Positions 1-7,943 of a DNA stretch of 33,039 nucleotides are shown here, piece by piece (positions within the stretch are counted from its first letter, which is position 1; every line of letters begins with the position of its first letter). Under the pieces are notes generated by a model. The model ran no database searches. It worked only from the letters and a program-made list of their open reading frames with translations, and had not been told where the DNA came from. The translations under genes were made by a program, and so were the position numbers. The stretch lies in assembly GCF_018449725.1 (NCBI RefSeq), contig NZ_JAAVVC010000035.1, positions 1 to 33,039 of the forward strand, read 5' to 3'. Origin of the DNA: Pseudomonas sp. dw_612 (lineage in GTDB: Bacteria; Pseudomonadota; Gammaproteobacteria; Pseudomonadales; Pseudomonadaceae).

Positions 1-79
1 TTTTAAAAGGGCACAAGTCGCGGTCGCATCGACCACGACGCACGCCAATGGTGCGTGGTGTCCAGAGGAGTCATGGGGC

Positions 80-2137
80 ATGCAGGCTTTTTTATCACCG
101 GGGATCGGACTGCTGGGGCGTTTTGGCTTCGCACGCAAGTTTCAGTTGCTGTTTCTACTATTTATCCTGCCGCTGGCCGGCAGCCTGTTGATGATCGGCC
201 AGGATTATCGCGACAAACTGCAGCTCATTTCCGGCGAACGTGCCGGGGTTCGTCAACTGCTGGCCCTGGACGCCCTCGATAACCTGCTTGCCGCCCAACG
301 TGACCGCGCAGCCCGTTGGCGCGCCACCGAAACCAATCGCCAGCCGACGCCGGCCACGATCGCCGCCATGGGCGCTTTCGATGCCGTGCAGCCTGCCGTC
401 GCCCAAGCCACCACGGACCTGGGCAATGCCTTGAAAACCGAAGGCGCCGAGGGTGAAACCCTGACCCGCTATCAAGCCCTGCAAACCGCTCTCAACAGCC
501 TGGACTCGAAAAGCCTGAGCAGCGTCGGCTGGTGGCCGGACGGTTACGATCGCTTCACCAATGCCCTGAGCGCCCTGCAAGCCTTGCGCGAACAAATCGT
601 CATGGACAATCGCCTGACCCTGGCGCCGTGGCTGGAAACCTATTTGCTGACGCAGATTTCCACACAACATGCGCCAGACCTGATTGAACGGGTCGGACGT
701 CTTGCGGCGGTCGGCCAGGCCTCAGTGGTATCGGGCCAATTCACCCTGCAAAGCCGTCTGCAACTGCGGGATTTGCGCAGTCGCATCGGTGATGCCCGGG
801 AGCAGCTTGTAAAAACTGCCAGCCTGCTCGAAGCTCGTCTGCCCAGCGCCCTGCAAACCTGGGCTGGGCAATACCATGACAGCCTCAAGCACCTCGATTC
901 GACCTTGAAAGTGCTGGACGACGGCGTGTTCGGCGGCAGCATCAACCTCAAGCCGGAAGACTTCGAACGCAACCTCGATTCGCTGCTGACAGATCTCGCC
1001 TCGTTGCGTCAGCAATCGCTGGTGTCGCTGGATCAACGCCTGGATTACTACCACAGCTCCGCCATCCGCCAGTTCATCCTGGTGGCGACGATCTTCGGTT
1101 GCCTGCTGTTGGCCGCGCTGTATCTGTTCGTGTGCTTGCAGGCCTCGATCCGTCGCAGCGCCAGCGGCATCACCGTATTGGCCGAAGCCCTGCGCGACGG
1201 CAACCTGAGCCTGCAAGTGCCGGTGCAAGGGCGTGACGAGCTGGCAGCGATCAGCACCGCGCTCAACGTTGCCGTGGTGCAATTGCGCAACAGCTTGCTC
1301 GGGGTCGATCACGAGACGTTGCAACTGAGCAATGCCGTGCGCACCCTCAATGATCATTCCAGCGGAGCGCTGGGGGAAGTCGAGGCCCAGCAAATCCAGA
1401 TCAGCCAGATCGCCGCTGCTGCCACGCAACTGGCCGCCACCTCCCAAGGGGTTGCCCAGAGTTGTGAACAGGCGTCCGGCAGCGCCCAGCACACCCAGCG
1501 CATCGCCGCCGACAGCAGCCGCGACAGCCAACGCACCACGGCGAGCATTCAACAGCTCAATCAGCGGCTCAACGACACCGCTGCGGCATTGGGCCGGGTC
1601 AGTGAGCAAGGGCAACAGATTCAATTGGTGGTCGACACCATTCGTGGCGTCGCCGAGCAGACCAACCTCTTGGCGCTCAACGCCGCCATCGAAGCCGCGC
1701 GCGCGGGCGAGCAAGGTCGCGGCTTTGCCGTGGTGGCCGATGAGGTGCGCAGTCTTTCCCAGCGCACGCAGTCGTCCACCGCGCAAATCGCCGGCACCGT
1801 CGACAGTCTGCGTAACACCGTGAATGAAGCGGTGAGCCTGATGGAAGCCGCTTGCGGCCAGGCTCAGTCTGACGCCCAAGCCGTCACTGGCCTGGGCGAA
1901 CGCCTGGGGGAAATCGCCAGCGCGGTGCAGAGCGTCACCGATACCCTGGCGCAAATCGCCACGGCCGTTGAAGAGCAAGCGAGCACCGCCGATGAGGTCA
2001 GCGGCAATATCCAACAGGTCGATCAGGCTGCCGTCAGGTTGCTGGAAGGCGCGCGGGCCGTGAACCTTGCGGCAGACACCTTGAGCCAGGGCAGCAAGGC
2101 CTTGAGTGCGAATACCGGGAGATTTCAGCTGCGCTGA
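80..2137 (+). CDS. Methyl-accepting chemotaxis protein, transmembrane, HAMP-containing
   Basis: This is a 685-residue chemoreceptor. A short cytoplasmic N-terminus leads into TM1 at about residues 21-40. A long, mainly helical periplasmic sensor of about 290 residues follows, then TM2 at about 331-352, a HAMP domain at about 353-405 and the cytoplasmic signalling coiled coil. The conserved hairpin tip (NLLALNAAIEAARAGEQGRG core) lies at about 529-548 and binds CheA/CheW. The periplasmic domain lacks the short Tar- or Cache-type patterns I would recognise, so I cannot name a ligand. AGAGGAG at 64-70 precedes the chosen ATG; an overlapping ATG at 73 is in another frame. The gene stands alone, with tRNA-Met downstream. 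No FliA-type promoter was found in the 79 upstream bases. The family call is certain; the ligand is unknown. Confidence 0.95.
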   Translation: MQAFLSPGIGLLGRFGFARKFQLLFLLFILPLAGSLLMIGQDYRDKLQLISGERAGVRQLLALDALDNLLAAQRDRAARWRATETNRQPTPATIAAMGAFDAVQPAVAQATTDLGNALKTEGAEGETLTRYQALQTALNSLDSKSLSSVGWWPDGYDRFTNALSALQALREQIVMDNRLTLAPWLETYLLTQISTQHAPDLIERVGRLAAVGQASVVSGQFTLQSRLQLRDLRSRIGDAREQLVKTASLLEARLPSALQTWAGQYHDSLKHLDSTLKVLDDGVFGGSINLKPEDFERNLDSLLTDLASLRQQSLVSLDQRLDYYHSSAIRQFILVATIFGCLLLAALYLFVCLQASIRRSASGITVLAEALRDGNLSLQVPVQGRDELAAISTALNVAVVQLRNSLLGVDHETLQLSNAVRTLNDHSSGALGEVEAQQIQISQIAAAATQLAATSQGVAQSCEQASGSAQHTQRIAADSSRDSQRTTASIQQLNQRLNDTAAALGRVSEQGQQIQLVVDTIRGVAEQTNLLALNAAIEAARAGEQGRGFAVVADEVRSLSQRTQSSTAQIAGTVDSLRNTVNEAVSLMEAACGQAQSDAQAVTGLGERLGEIASAVQSVTDTLAQIATAVEEQASTADEVSGNIQQVDQAAVRLLEGARAVNLAADTLSQGSKALSANTGRFQLR

Positions 2138-2213
2138 CGCCCTGCCCCGGGCCGATTTTTCGGTTCAGGAGGATAAGCGGTTGAAAGTGTAGAGAAATAT
2201 TTTAGATTTACGC

Positions 2214-2242
2214 TTGACGCATCTGCATTACCGGTGAATAAT
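2214..2242 (+). promoter_or_regulatory. Sigma-70 promoter of tRNA-Met
   Basis: TTGACG at 2214-2219 and AATAAT at 2237-2242 are separated by exactly 17 bases. A GC-rich discriminator (GCGCGCC) follows, as is usual for stringently controlled stable-RNA promoters. The predicted start falls a few bases before the mature tRNA 5' end at 2254. Confidence 0.8.
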
Positions 2243-2253
2243 GCGCGCCACTT

Positions 2254-2330
2254 GGCTACATAGCTCAGTTGGTTAGAGCATAGCATTCATAATGCTGGGG
2301 TCCGGGGTTCAAGTCCCTGTGTAGCCACCA
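2254..2330 (+). tRNA. tRNA-Met (CAT anticodon, elongator type)
   Basis: The 77-base cloverleaf has a 7-bp acceptor stem (GGCTACA with TGTAGCC), a D arm containing AGTTGGTTA, the anticodon loop TTCATAA with anticodon CAT, the T loop TTCAAGT closed by a GGG/CCC-containing stem, and an encoded CCA end. The fully paired acceptor end starting with G, and the lack of the initiator's three G:C pairs in the anticodon stem, point to the elongator form. Modification of the CAT to an Ile2 tRNA is less likely from overall resemblance but was not tested. It is a single-gene transcription unit. Confidence 0.96.
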
Positions 2331-2336
2331 AGTACT

Positions 2337-2370
2337 AAAAACGGCTTACCGAAAGGTAGGCCGTTTTTTT
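2337..2370 (+). terminator. Intrinsic terminator of tRNA-Met
   Basis: A stem of about 14 bp (AAAAACGGCTTACC with GGTAGGCCGTTTTT, one G:T pair) is closed by a GAAA tetraloop and followed by a T run. It starts six bases after the CCA end. Confidence 0.92.
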
Positions 2371-2396
2371 ATGCCTCGAAAAAGTGCCCGCTCCCG

Positions 2397-3506
2397 TCAG
2401 GCTCGCATCGTCGCCAGCGCCGACAACCCCCGCTCCCAAATCTGCCATGTGCGCAGCCAGACCATGGCCTGCCAGTCGCTGTCAGCCGGATAGAACTGCT
2501 CCAGCAGATTCAGTTTGATCCCGCGCCCAACCGCATCACTCGGGTTGCCGTGCAGATGCAACCAATGATCATCGCGCAAATGGCGATGAACGTCCGGCCC
2601 CGGATAGGTCCCGCACTCAATCACAAACGGCATCAACCGCACCTGCGGCAAGGCGTTCAGCAATGCCTGCGAGGTGTAACCGGTTGCGGTCGCCGCGATC
2701 CCGGTTTCGCTGGTGGTGTTGGCGCCGGTGTGCAAGGTGTAGAGCCATGGACCGTAAATCGCTTGAGCCTCTTCCAGCGCCGGGTAAGCCGCTTCGGTGA
2801 TGGTCAGCAGCATCGGATGACCGTACTCCCCTGCCCCGGTGTGCAAGTCGAAGCACATCGCGACGTCGGCATGGGCGACATGGTTGTGCATGATCTGGCG
2901 CAGCGTGCGGTTCGACCAGCTCGGCGCGAGGCCGCCGTAGAACAGACCATCGGGATGACTGTGCTGACCGCCCTCGACAATCGACATCACCGCCGGCCAG
3001 CCGTGCTCCTTGATCTGCCCGTCGAGCAAGGCATCGGCGCGCTCACGCTCGGGACCGCGCAACTCGGTGCTGGCGTAGATGTCATGGAGCAACCCGTAGG
3101 CCTGGTTGTCCGGCAGCGGACGCGCGAAATCCAGGTGATTGCGGTTAAGGTCGATGTTGTCTTCATTGACCCGACGCAACCACGCCGTGCCCCACGGGTT
3201 GATCAAATGAATCATCACCACCGCCACATCCGCCGGCAGCGAACGCTTGCCCAAGTCCTGCAACCATTTGATCTGACACCCGGAGCCGTAGAAGCCTTCC
3301 ACGCCATGGGTGCCGCTCAGCGCAATCAGCAGGCGTTTGGCCGCCGGATCGCCGAGCACTGCCACATCGGTGCTCAACGATTCACCGAACGGCCCTTTGA
3401 GCGGGTGCGAATATTCAGTCAACGTCGCGCCGGCAGCGGTGGCCGCCGCGAGGAATTGTTCACGTTGCCCACGGTAACTCGGCGGGATAGGAAACTCGGT
3501 GTGCAT
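2397..3506 (-). CDS. DUF2817 / M14-like zinc carboxypeptidase family protein
   Basis: The protein has 369 residues and belongs to the DUF2817 family, related to M14 metallocarboxypeptidases. The expected zinc site is visible: the GTHGVEG motif gives His67 and Glu70 (HxxE), and DLHTG gives His222. Glu297 in VIECGT is a good candidate for the catalytic glutamate. There is no signal peptide, so it is probably cytoplasmic, and the natural substrate is unknown. The reading frame stays open for about 160 further codons upstream, but those residues are low-complexity Arg/Pro and overlap the divergent ggt promoter region. The ATG at 3506 has an AAGAGG ribosome site and begins the family-like sequence. 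It is divergent from the gamma-glutamyltranspeptidase gene, suggesting related peptide or amino acid turnover (inference). Confidence 0.9.
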   Translation of the reverse strand: MHTEFPIPPSYRGQREQFLAAATAAGATLTEYSHPLKGPFGESLSTDVAVLGDPAAKRLLIALSGTHGVEGFYGSGCQIKWLQDLGKRSLPADVAVVMIHLINPWGTAWLRRVNEDNIDLNRNHLDFARPLPDNQAYGLLHDIYASTELRGPERERADALLDGQIKEHGWPAVMSIVEGGQHSHPDGLFYGGLAPSWSNRTLRQIMHNHVAHADVAMCFDLHTGAGEYGHPMLLTITEAAYPALEEAQAIYGPWLYTLHTGANTTSETGIAATATGYTSQALLNALPQVRLMPFVIECGTYPGPDVHRHLRDDHWLHLHGNPSDAVGRGIKLNLLEQFYPADSDWQAMVWLRTWQIWERGLSALATMRA

Positions 3507-3670
3507 GTGTGCCTCTTGTTGGTTTTCTGGCCGCTTTGATGTTCTCGACCCTACAGAAAATACACCGACGGATGAAGGACAAAAGTGTCTTCGCTGTCGG
3601 ACGCGGTTTGCGTCGCACCCGGTCGGCCGATAAAGTCCCTGAATCTTTTCCCACGGACGGAGTGCCCCGC

Positions 3671-5503
3671 GTGTTCTCAGCCTTCCATTTGAGCCGCTAT
3701 CGCTTGTCAGCCCTGTCGCTGATCGCCACCGCATTGACCCTCGCCGCGTGCAACGCGCCACCCTCTTCGACGTTGCCCCTGGCGCCGGAAGCCGCCACCG
3801 GTTTTCGCACGGACCTGCAAACCCGCCACGCCTCCAAACACATGGCGGCAGCGGCCAATCCGCTGGCCGCTGCCGCCGGGCGCGAGATGCTGCGTCAGGG
3901 CGGTTCGGCCATCGATGCGGCCATTGCGATGCAAGCGGTGTTGACCTTGGTGGAACCACAATCGTCGGGCATCGGCGGCGGAGCACTGATCGTGTTGTGG
4001 GACGGTAAGGCCGTGCGCACTTATGACGGTCGAGAAACCGCTCCGTCTGGCGCCACCGAGAAACTTTTCCTGCAAGCCGACGGCACGCCGATGCAGTTCA
4101 CCCAGGCGCAGATTGGTGGTCGCTCAGTGGGGACGCCGGGGGTGTTGCGGGCGCTTGAGCTGGCGCATCAGAAACACGGGCGCCTGCCTTGGGCGACGCT
4201 GTTCGAGCCGGCGATCAAACTCGCGGAGCAAGGCTTTGCGATCTCGCCGCGTTTGCATCTGCTGATTACTTCGGACTCGTCCCTTCGGCGTTCGCCGGAC
4301 ATGGTGGCGTACTTTCTGAATGCTGATGGCAGTCCAAAAGCCGTCGGCACACAACTGAAGAATCCGGCATTGGCCGCCGTGCTGAAACGCATCGCCAAGG
4401 AAGGTCCCGACGCGCTGTACAAAGGACCGGTTGCCGAAGAAATCGTCGCCAAGGTCCAGGGCCATAAAAACCCCGGCAGCCTGTCGTTGAATGATCTTCA
4501 GGCTTACAAAGCCAAGGAACGTGCGCCGCTGTGCACCGACTACAAACGCTGGCAGGTCTGCGGCATGCCGCCACCGTCGTCGGGCGGGATTGCGGTGGCG
4601 CAGATCCTCGGCACCTTGCAAGCCCTGGAAACCCGCGACCCGCGCTGGGCCCTGGCGCCACTCAAACCGCTCAAGACCAACAAGCCTGCCGGAATCGAAC
4701 CGACGCCTGAAGCCGTGCACCTGATTTCCGAGGCCGAACGCCTGGCCTACGCCGACCGCGCGCAATACGTGGCTGACACCGACTTCGTGCCAGTGCCGGT
4801 CAAAGGCCTGGTGGACCCGGCGTATCTGGCCAGCCGCGCCGCCCTGATCGGCGATCGCAGCATGGGCACGGCCAAACCCGGTACGCCGCCGGGCATTCAA
4901 GTCGCCTACGCGCCGGACCGCTCGCCACTGCGCATCTCCACCTCGCAAGTGGTCGCCGTCGATGACGAAGGCGGCGCGGTGTCCATGACCACCACCGTCG
5001 AGTCCGCGTTCGGCTCGCACCTGATGGTCCAGGGCTTTCTGCTCAACAACCAGATGACCGACTTCTCGTTCATCCCCGAAGAGAACGGCCAGAAAGTCGC
5101 CAACCGCGTCGAACCGGGCAAACGCCCGCGCTCGTCCATGGCGCCGACCCTGATCTTTGATCGCCAGAGCGGCGAATTCGTAGCCACAGTCGGCTCTCCC
5201 GGCGGTTCGCAAATCATCGAATACGTCGCCAAATCCACCATCGGCCTGCTCGACTGGAACCTCGACCCTCAAGCGGCCATCAGCCTGCCCAACTTCGGCA
5301 GCCGCAACGGCCCGACCGAACTGGAACAGGGTCAATTCAGCCCGGCACTGATTCAGGCGTTGAAGGACAAAGGGCATGCGGTGAATGAAATAGACATGAC
5401 CAGCGGCACCCAGGCGATTGTTCGGGTCAAGGAGGCGTCCGGGAAAGCGTCATTGGCGGGTGGAGCGGATCCGCGGCGTGAGGGGGAGGCGTTGGGGGAT
5501 TGA
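3671..5503 (+). CDS. ggt: Gamma-glutamyltranspeptidase, lipoprotein type
   Basis: This 610-residue gamma-glutamyltransferase is an Ntn hydrolase that cleaves glutathione and other gamma-glutamyl compounds after self-processing into two subunits. The substrate-arginine motif DGRETAP is at about 119-125. The processing/nucleophile site is Thr424 in STSQ, where the family usually has TTH. Downstream are GFLLNNQM, PRSSMAPT (about 486-493) and GSPGG (about 508-512). The N-terminus carries a lipoprotein signal ending in LAAC, with lipidated Cys27, so the enzyme is probably membrane-anchored in the periplasm rather than free. The frame is open from 3509, but the lipoprotein signal begins cleanly at the GTG at 3671, which has a GGAG about seven bases upstream. 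A terminator follows at 5522. Confidence 0.93.
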   Translation: MFSAFHLSRYRLSALSLIATALTLAACNAPPSSTLPLAPEAATGFRTDLQTRHASKHMAAAANPLAAAAGREMLRQGGSAIDAAIAMQAVLTLVEPQSSGIGGGALIVLWDGKAVRTYDGRETAPSGATEKLFLQADGTPMQFTQAQIGGRSVGTPGVLRALELAHQKHGRLPWATLFEPAIKLAEQGFAISPRLHLLITSDSSLRRSPDMVAYFLNADGSPKAVGTQLKNPALAAVLKRIAKEGPDALYKGPVAEEIVAKVQGHKNPGSLSLNDLQAYKAKERAPLCTDYKRWQVCGMPPPSSGGIAVAQILGTLQALETRDPRWALAPLKPLKTNKPAGIEPTPEAVHLISEAERLAYADRAQYVADTDFVPVPVKGLVDPAYLASRAALIGDRSMGTAKPGTPPGIQVAYAPDRSPLRISTSQVVAVDDEGGAVSMTTTVESAFGSHLMVQGFLLNNQMTDFSFIPEENGQKVANRVEPGKRPRSSMAPTLIFDRQSGEFVATVGSPGGSQIIEYVAKSTIGLLDWNLDPQAAISLPNFGSRNGPTELEQGQFSPALIQALKDKGHAVNEIDMTSGTQAIVRVKEASGKASLAGGADPRREGEALGD

Positions 5504-5521
5504 ATCGTACATAGGGATGAG

Positions 5522-5552
5522 AAAGGGCTTACCGGGAGGTAGGCCTTTTTTT
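5522..5552 (+). terminator. Intrinsic terminator downstream of ggt
   Basis: A stem (AAAGGGCTTACC with GGTAGGCCTTTT) is closed by a GGGA tetraloop and followed by a T run, about 20 bases after the ggt stop. The core is nearly the same as in the tRNA-Met terminator. The next 170 bases (5553-5722) hold no gene I can support; they are visibly richer in A+T than the flanks and lead into the HigBA promoter. Confidence 0.85.
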
Positions 5553-5722
5553 ATGGCGAATGAGCTTGATCAGCTGTCTCGCATAGCCTTTTCCTACCCG
5601 CAATTAGGGGCTATTTGGATAAAGTTTCGAGGGGGCTCAGCTCCAACATCGCATTAGCCATTACTTCTGCCATCAAAAAAATCGAACACGCTCTCCCATA
5701 CACCAGCTTCGCCTCCATAGAC

Positions 5723-5751
5723 TTGCATCAGTCCCACTGCGGGACTAGGAT
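5723..5751 (+). promoter_or_regulatory. Candidate higBA promoter with operator palindrome
   Basis: TTGCAT at 5723-5728 and TAGGAT at 5746-5751 are 17 bases apart. A perfect inverted repeat, AGTCCC-N5-GGGACT (5730-5746), fills the spacer and touches the -10. That is where an autorepressing HigA would be expected to bind. If this promoter is used, transcription would start within a few bases of the higB ATG at 5758, giving an almost leaderless message. AGGA at 5747-5750 could also act as a ribosome site for a longer transcript from an unseen upstream promoter. Confidence 0.55.
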
Positions 5752-5757
5752 CACACC

Positions 5758-6060
5758 ATGAGAATAATCACCATCAGTCAGCTGAAGAGCTTTTGGGGGA
5801 GACATCCAGATTCGGAGCAATCCTTCTTGGCGTGGATTGACGAGACAAGAAAAGCGAACTGGAAGACACCTGCGGACATAAAAGCGCACTTCGCTACCGC
5901 GAGTATTCTTAAAAGTCGCAGAGTCGTGTTCAACATCAAGGGCAATGACTATCGATTGGTAGTTGCCGTGGCCTACCGCTTCGGCGCGATCTACATAAAA
6001 TTTGTCGGCACCCACAAGCAGTACGACGCAATCGACGCTGATACCGTCGAGATGGAGTAA
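5758..6060 (+). CDS. higB: HigB-type mRNA interferase toxin
   Basis: The 100-residue protein matches the HigB toxin family (RelE/ParE-like fold, PF09907 type). Recognisable features are an N-terminal MRIITISQLKSFW segment, the W-x-x-P-A-D-I-K motif near 35-42, and a C-terminal stretch with the pattern NDYRLVVAV..R...IYIKFVGTHKQYD. Family members cleave mRNA on the ribosome. Toxin-first order with the antitoxin downstream is typical for hig loci. The gene is followed after three bases by higA, whose GGAG ribosome site lies at the end of higB. G+C is visibly lower than in neighbouring genes, which suggests horizontal acquisition. The start is set by AGGA seven bases upstream and by the conserved N-terminus. 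Confidence 0.9.
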   Translation: MRIITISQLKSFWGRHPDSEQSFLAWIDETRKANWKTPADIKAHFATASILKSRRVVFNIKGNDYRLVVAVAYRFGAIYIKFVGTHKQYDAIDADTVEME

Positions 6061-6063
6061 CCC

Positions 6064-6435
6064 ATGAATATTCGTCCGATTCACACCGACGAGGATTACC
6101 GTGCAGCGCTAAAGAGCGTTTCTGCACTCTTTGACAATGAGCCTGAGCCGGGTACACCCGAGGGCGACTACTTCGACATCATGATCACGCTAATCGAAGC
6201 ATATGAGTCGAAACAGTTTCCGGTTGATCTGCCAAACCCTATCGATGCGATCAAATTTCGTATGGAGCAGTCCGGCTTGTCTGCTGCTGATCTGGCACCT
6301 GCTATAGGCCGCACAAACCGCGTCTATGAAGTGCTTAACGGCAAGCGCGCCTTGACGCTCCCAATGATCTGGAAACTGCATGACCTGTTCGGAATTCCAG
6401 CAGAAAGCTTGATCAAACCTGTGAAGCTTGCTTAA
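6064..6435 (+). CDS. higA: HigA-type antitoxin with XRE-like helix-turn-helix
   Basis: The 123-residue antitoxin has a variable acidic N-terminal half (NIRPIHTDEDY start, EPEPGTPEGD) and a C-terminal helix-turn-helix of about residues 65-120 (IKFRMEQSGLSAADLAPAIG, then RVYEVLNGKRALTLPMIWKL). It should neutralise HigB by direct binding and repress the operon at the palindrome in front of higB. GGAG at 6054-6057 gives a six-base spacing to the ATG, and the gene starts three bases after the higB stop, so translation is probably coupled. Its base composition resembles higB rather than the flanking genes. Confidence 0.9.
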   Translation: MNIRPIHTDEDYRAALKSVSALFDNEPEPGTPEGDYFDIMITLIEAYESKQFPVDLPNPIDAIKFRMEQSGLSAADLAPAIGRTNRVYEVLNGKRALTLPMIWKLHDLFGIPAESLIKPVKLA

Positions 6436-6455
6436 TCAAGTGCCATTTGCGCCAA

Positions 6456-6486
6456 ACCCCGGAGGCAGAAAAACCCGCCTCCGGGT
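6456..6486. terminator. Hairpin between convergent higA and the TOBE remnant
   Basis: A perfect 9-bp inverted repeat, CCCGGAGGC at 6458-6466 with GCCTCCGGG at 6477-6485, separates the two convergent units. Read on the minus strand it also contains a compact stem, ACCCG-GAGG-CGGGT, followed directly by TTTT. That would be an intrinsic terminator six bases after the TOBE stop codon. On the plus strand there is no T run, so the effect on higA is uncertain. Confidence 0.6.
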
Positions 6487-6491
6487 CCGAC

Positions 6492-6692
6492 TCACGCCCG
6501 CACACCCAAAATAATATGCGAGGCCTTGATAACAGCCGTCGCGCTCACGCCCGGCACCAGCCCCAACTCTGCAACCGCCTCACGTGTGACGATCGAATAA
6601 ACCTCGCTGCCGCCGTCGAGCCGGATCACCACTTCAGCATTCACCGCACCATCCGTCACGCTGGTGACTTTGCCTTCCAGGCAGTTACGCGC
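6492..6692 (-). pseudogene. Start-less TOBE/Mop molybdate-binding domain fragment
   Basis: The minus strand reads 66 codons from ARNCLEGKV to ASHIILGVRA and a TGA, which is a nearly complete Mop (TOBE) domain. Such domains bind molybdate in small Mop proteins and in ModE/LysR-type regulators. The usual beginning just before S-A-R-N is missing. The frame continues upstream into the ddl stop region and beyond without any ATG, and the first in-frame GTG is 11 codons inside the domain. Only about 20 bases separate the first matching residue from the ddl stop. I read this as the 3' remnant of a longer gene fused by deletion to the end of ddl. A translated small gene using a non-standard start, coupled to ddl, is the alternative. 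Confidence 0.6.
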
Positions 6693-6712
6693 CGGGCCTG
6701 ATGACGCACAGC

Positions 6713-7807
6713 CTAGCGGCTGATTTTCAACGCTTGCCGTGCCTGATGCTTTTCCAGCGCCAGGTCGATCAAGCGGCTGACCAGTTCGCTATACGTCATG
6801 CCGGTAGCCTGCCACAACTTGGGGTACATGCTGATGCGGGTAAAACCGGGCAGTGAGTTAATCTCGTTGATCAACACTTCACCACTGTCGGTGAGGAACA
6901 CATCGACCCGCGCCAATCCTGAACAACCCAACACCTCAAAGGCCTCGACGGCCAGGGCACGAATACGCTCACTCGCCTCGACGCTGATGTTAGCCGGCAC
7001 CACCACTTGCGCAGCCTGATCATCGATGTATTTGCTGTCGTAGGAATAGAACCCGCTGCGCACCACGATCTCGCCACACCCACTGGCGATCGGCTGATCA
7101 TTGCCGAGCACCGCGCATTCAATCTCGCGACCGCTGACGGCGGATTCGATCAGGACTTTTTCGTCGAAGCCCAAGGCCAGTTCAACCGCTGCCGTGTATT
7201 CGGCTTCGTCGGTCACTTTGCTCACCCCCACGGAAGAGCCCTGGTTCGCCGGTTTGACAAACAGCGGCAGGCCCAGTTTGCCCTGCACCTCGGCGAACCC
7301 AGTGCGCGCGGCGCTGGCACGGTTTAAGGTCACGAATGGTGTAACCGCAATCCCGGCGTCTCGCAGCAGGCGCTTGCTGATGTCCTTGTCCATGCACACC
7401 GCGGAACCCAGCACGTCGGAGCCGACAAACGGCAAATCCGCCATGCGCAGCAAACCTTGCAGGCAGCCGTCTTCGCCGAGGGTGCCGTGGACAATCGGGA
7501 AGATCACATCGACGTGGCCCAGCAGTTCCTGGCCCGAGGTTTCCACCAATTGCTGACTGGCCTTGCCTGGCACCACCGCCAGTTCGCGATTGGATTGATT
7601 GAGGGCAATCAGCGCCGGGTTTTCCTGATTGAGCAGGAAGTTCGAGGGATCGTTGAGGTGCCAGTGGCCTTGCTTGTCGATGCCGATCAACACCGGTTCG
7701 AAGCGCGAACGGTCCAGCGCGTCGACGATGTTTTTCGCCGATTGCAGCGACACTTCATGCTCGGCCGAACGGCCCCCGAAAATAATCCCAACCCGCAGCT
7801 TGCTCAT
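6713..7807 (-). CDS. ddlA: D-alanine--D-alanine ligase (DdlA type)
   Basis: This 364-residue ATP-grasp ligase joins two D-alanines for peptidoglycan precursor synthesis in the cytoplasm. Visible motifs are GGRSAEHEVS (11-20), HGTLGEDGCLQGLL (107-120), FVKPANQGSSVGVSK (183-197), the omega-loop YSYDSKYID (254-262) and NEINSLPGF (314-322) with the magnesium ligands. Length and the omega-loop Tyr-Ser-Tyr pattern fit the DdlA type rather than the shorter DdlB of the division cluster. The gene is away from the mur/fts cluster, so it is probably a second, accessory ligase (inference). The ATG at 7807 has an AGG-type ribosome site about eight bases upstream. Its stop sits just upstream of the TOBE remnant. 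Confidence 0.95.
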   Translation of the reverse strand: MSKLRVGIIFGGRSAEHEVSLQSAKNIVDALDRSRFEPVLIGIDKQGHWHLNDPSNFLLNQENPALIALNQSNRELAVVPGKASQQLVETSGQELLGHVDVIFPIVHGTLGEDGCLQGLLRMADLPFVGSDVLGSAVCMDKDISKRLLRDAGIAVTPFVTLNRASAARTGFAEVQGKLGLPLFVKPANQGSSVGVSKVTDEAEYTAAVELALGFDEKVLIESAVSGREIECAVLGNDQPIASGCGEIVVRSGFYSYDSKYIDDQAAQVVVPANISVEASERIRALAVEAFEVLGCSGLARVDVFLTDSGEVLINEINSLPGFTRISMYPKLWQATGMTYSELVSRLIDLALEKHQARQALKISR

Positions 7808-7943
7808 TGCCTGGCCTCATTGTGAATGTGCTGTTTCATACCACGGCAGCGCGGATGAGTTAAAGACTGAAACTTCGCACGGTCGCGACGAGTCATTGCT
7901 AATGCGCAGCACGCACCTGCGCCCTAACAGGCAGAGGCCGCCC

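Noticed and set aside
1..79. FliA (sigma-28) promoter for the first chemoreceptor
   Set aside because: No TAAA-N15-GCCGATAA match was found in the available upstream bases.
722..2014. 430-codon minus-strand frame opposite the chemoreceptor
   Set aside because: The plus strand encodes a complete MCP with conserved tip; the antisense product has no recognisable features.
2254..2330. tRNA-Met as an integration site for a genomic island
   Set aside because: No integrase gene and no downstream repeat of the tRNA 3' end were seen in the window.
3507..3986. Upstream extension of the DUF2817 gene by 160 codons
   Set aside because: The added residues are low-complexity and run through the divergent promoter and the start of ggt; the ATG at 3506 has a good ribosome site.
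5418..5657. Small plus-strand frame over the end of ggt
   Set aside because: It overlaps ggt and its terminator and shows no family similarity.
6447..6701. 84-codon plus-strand frame after higA
   Set aside because: The opposite strand encodes a recognisable TOBE domain; this frame is its shadow.
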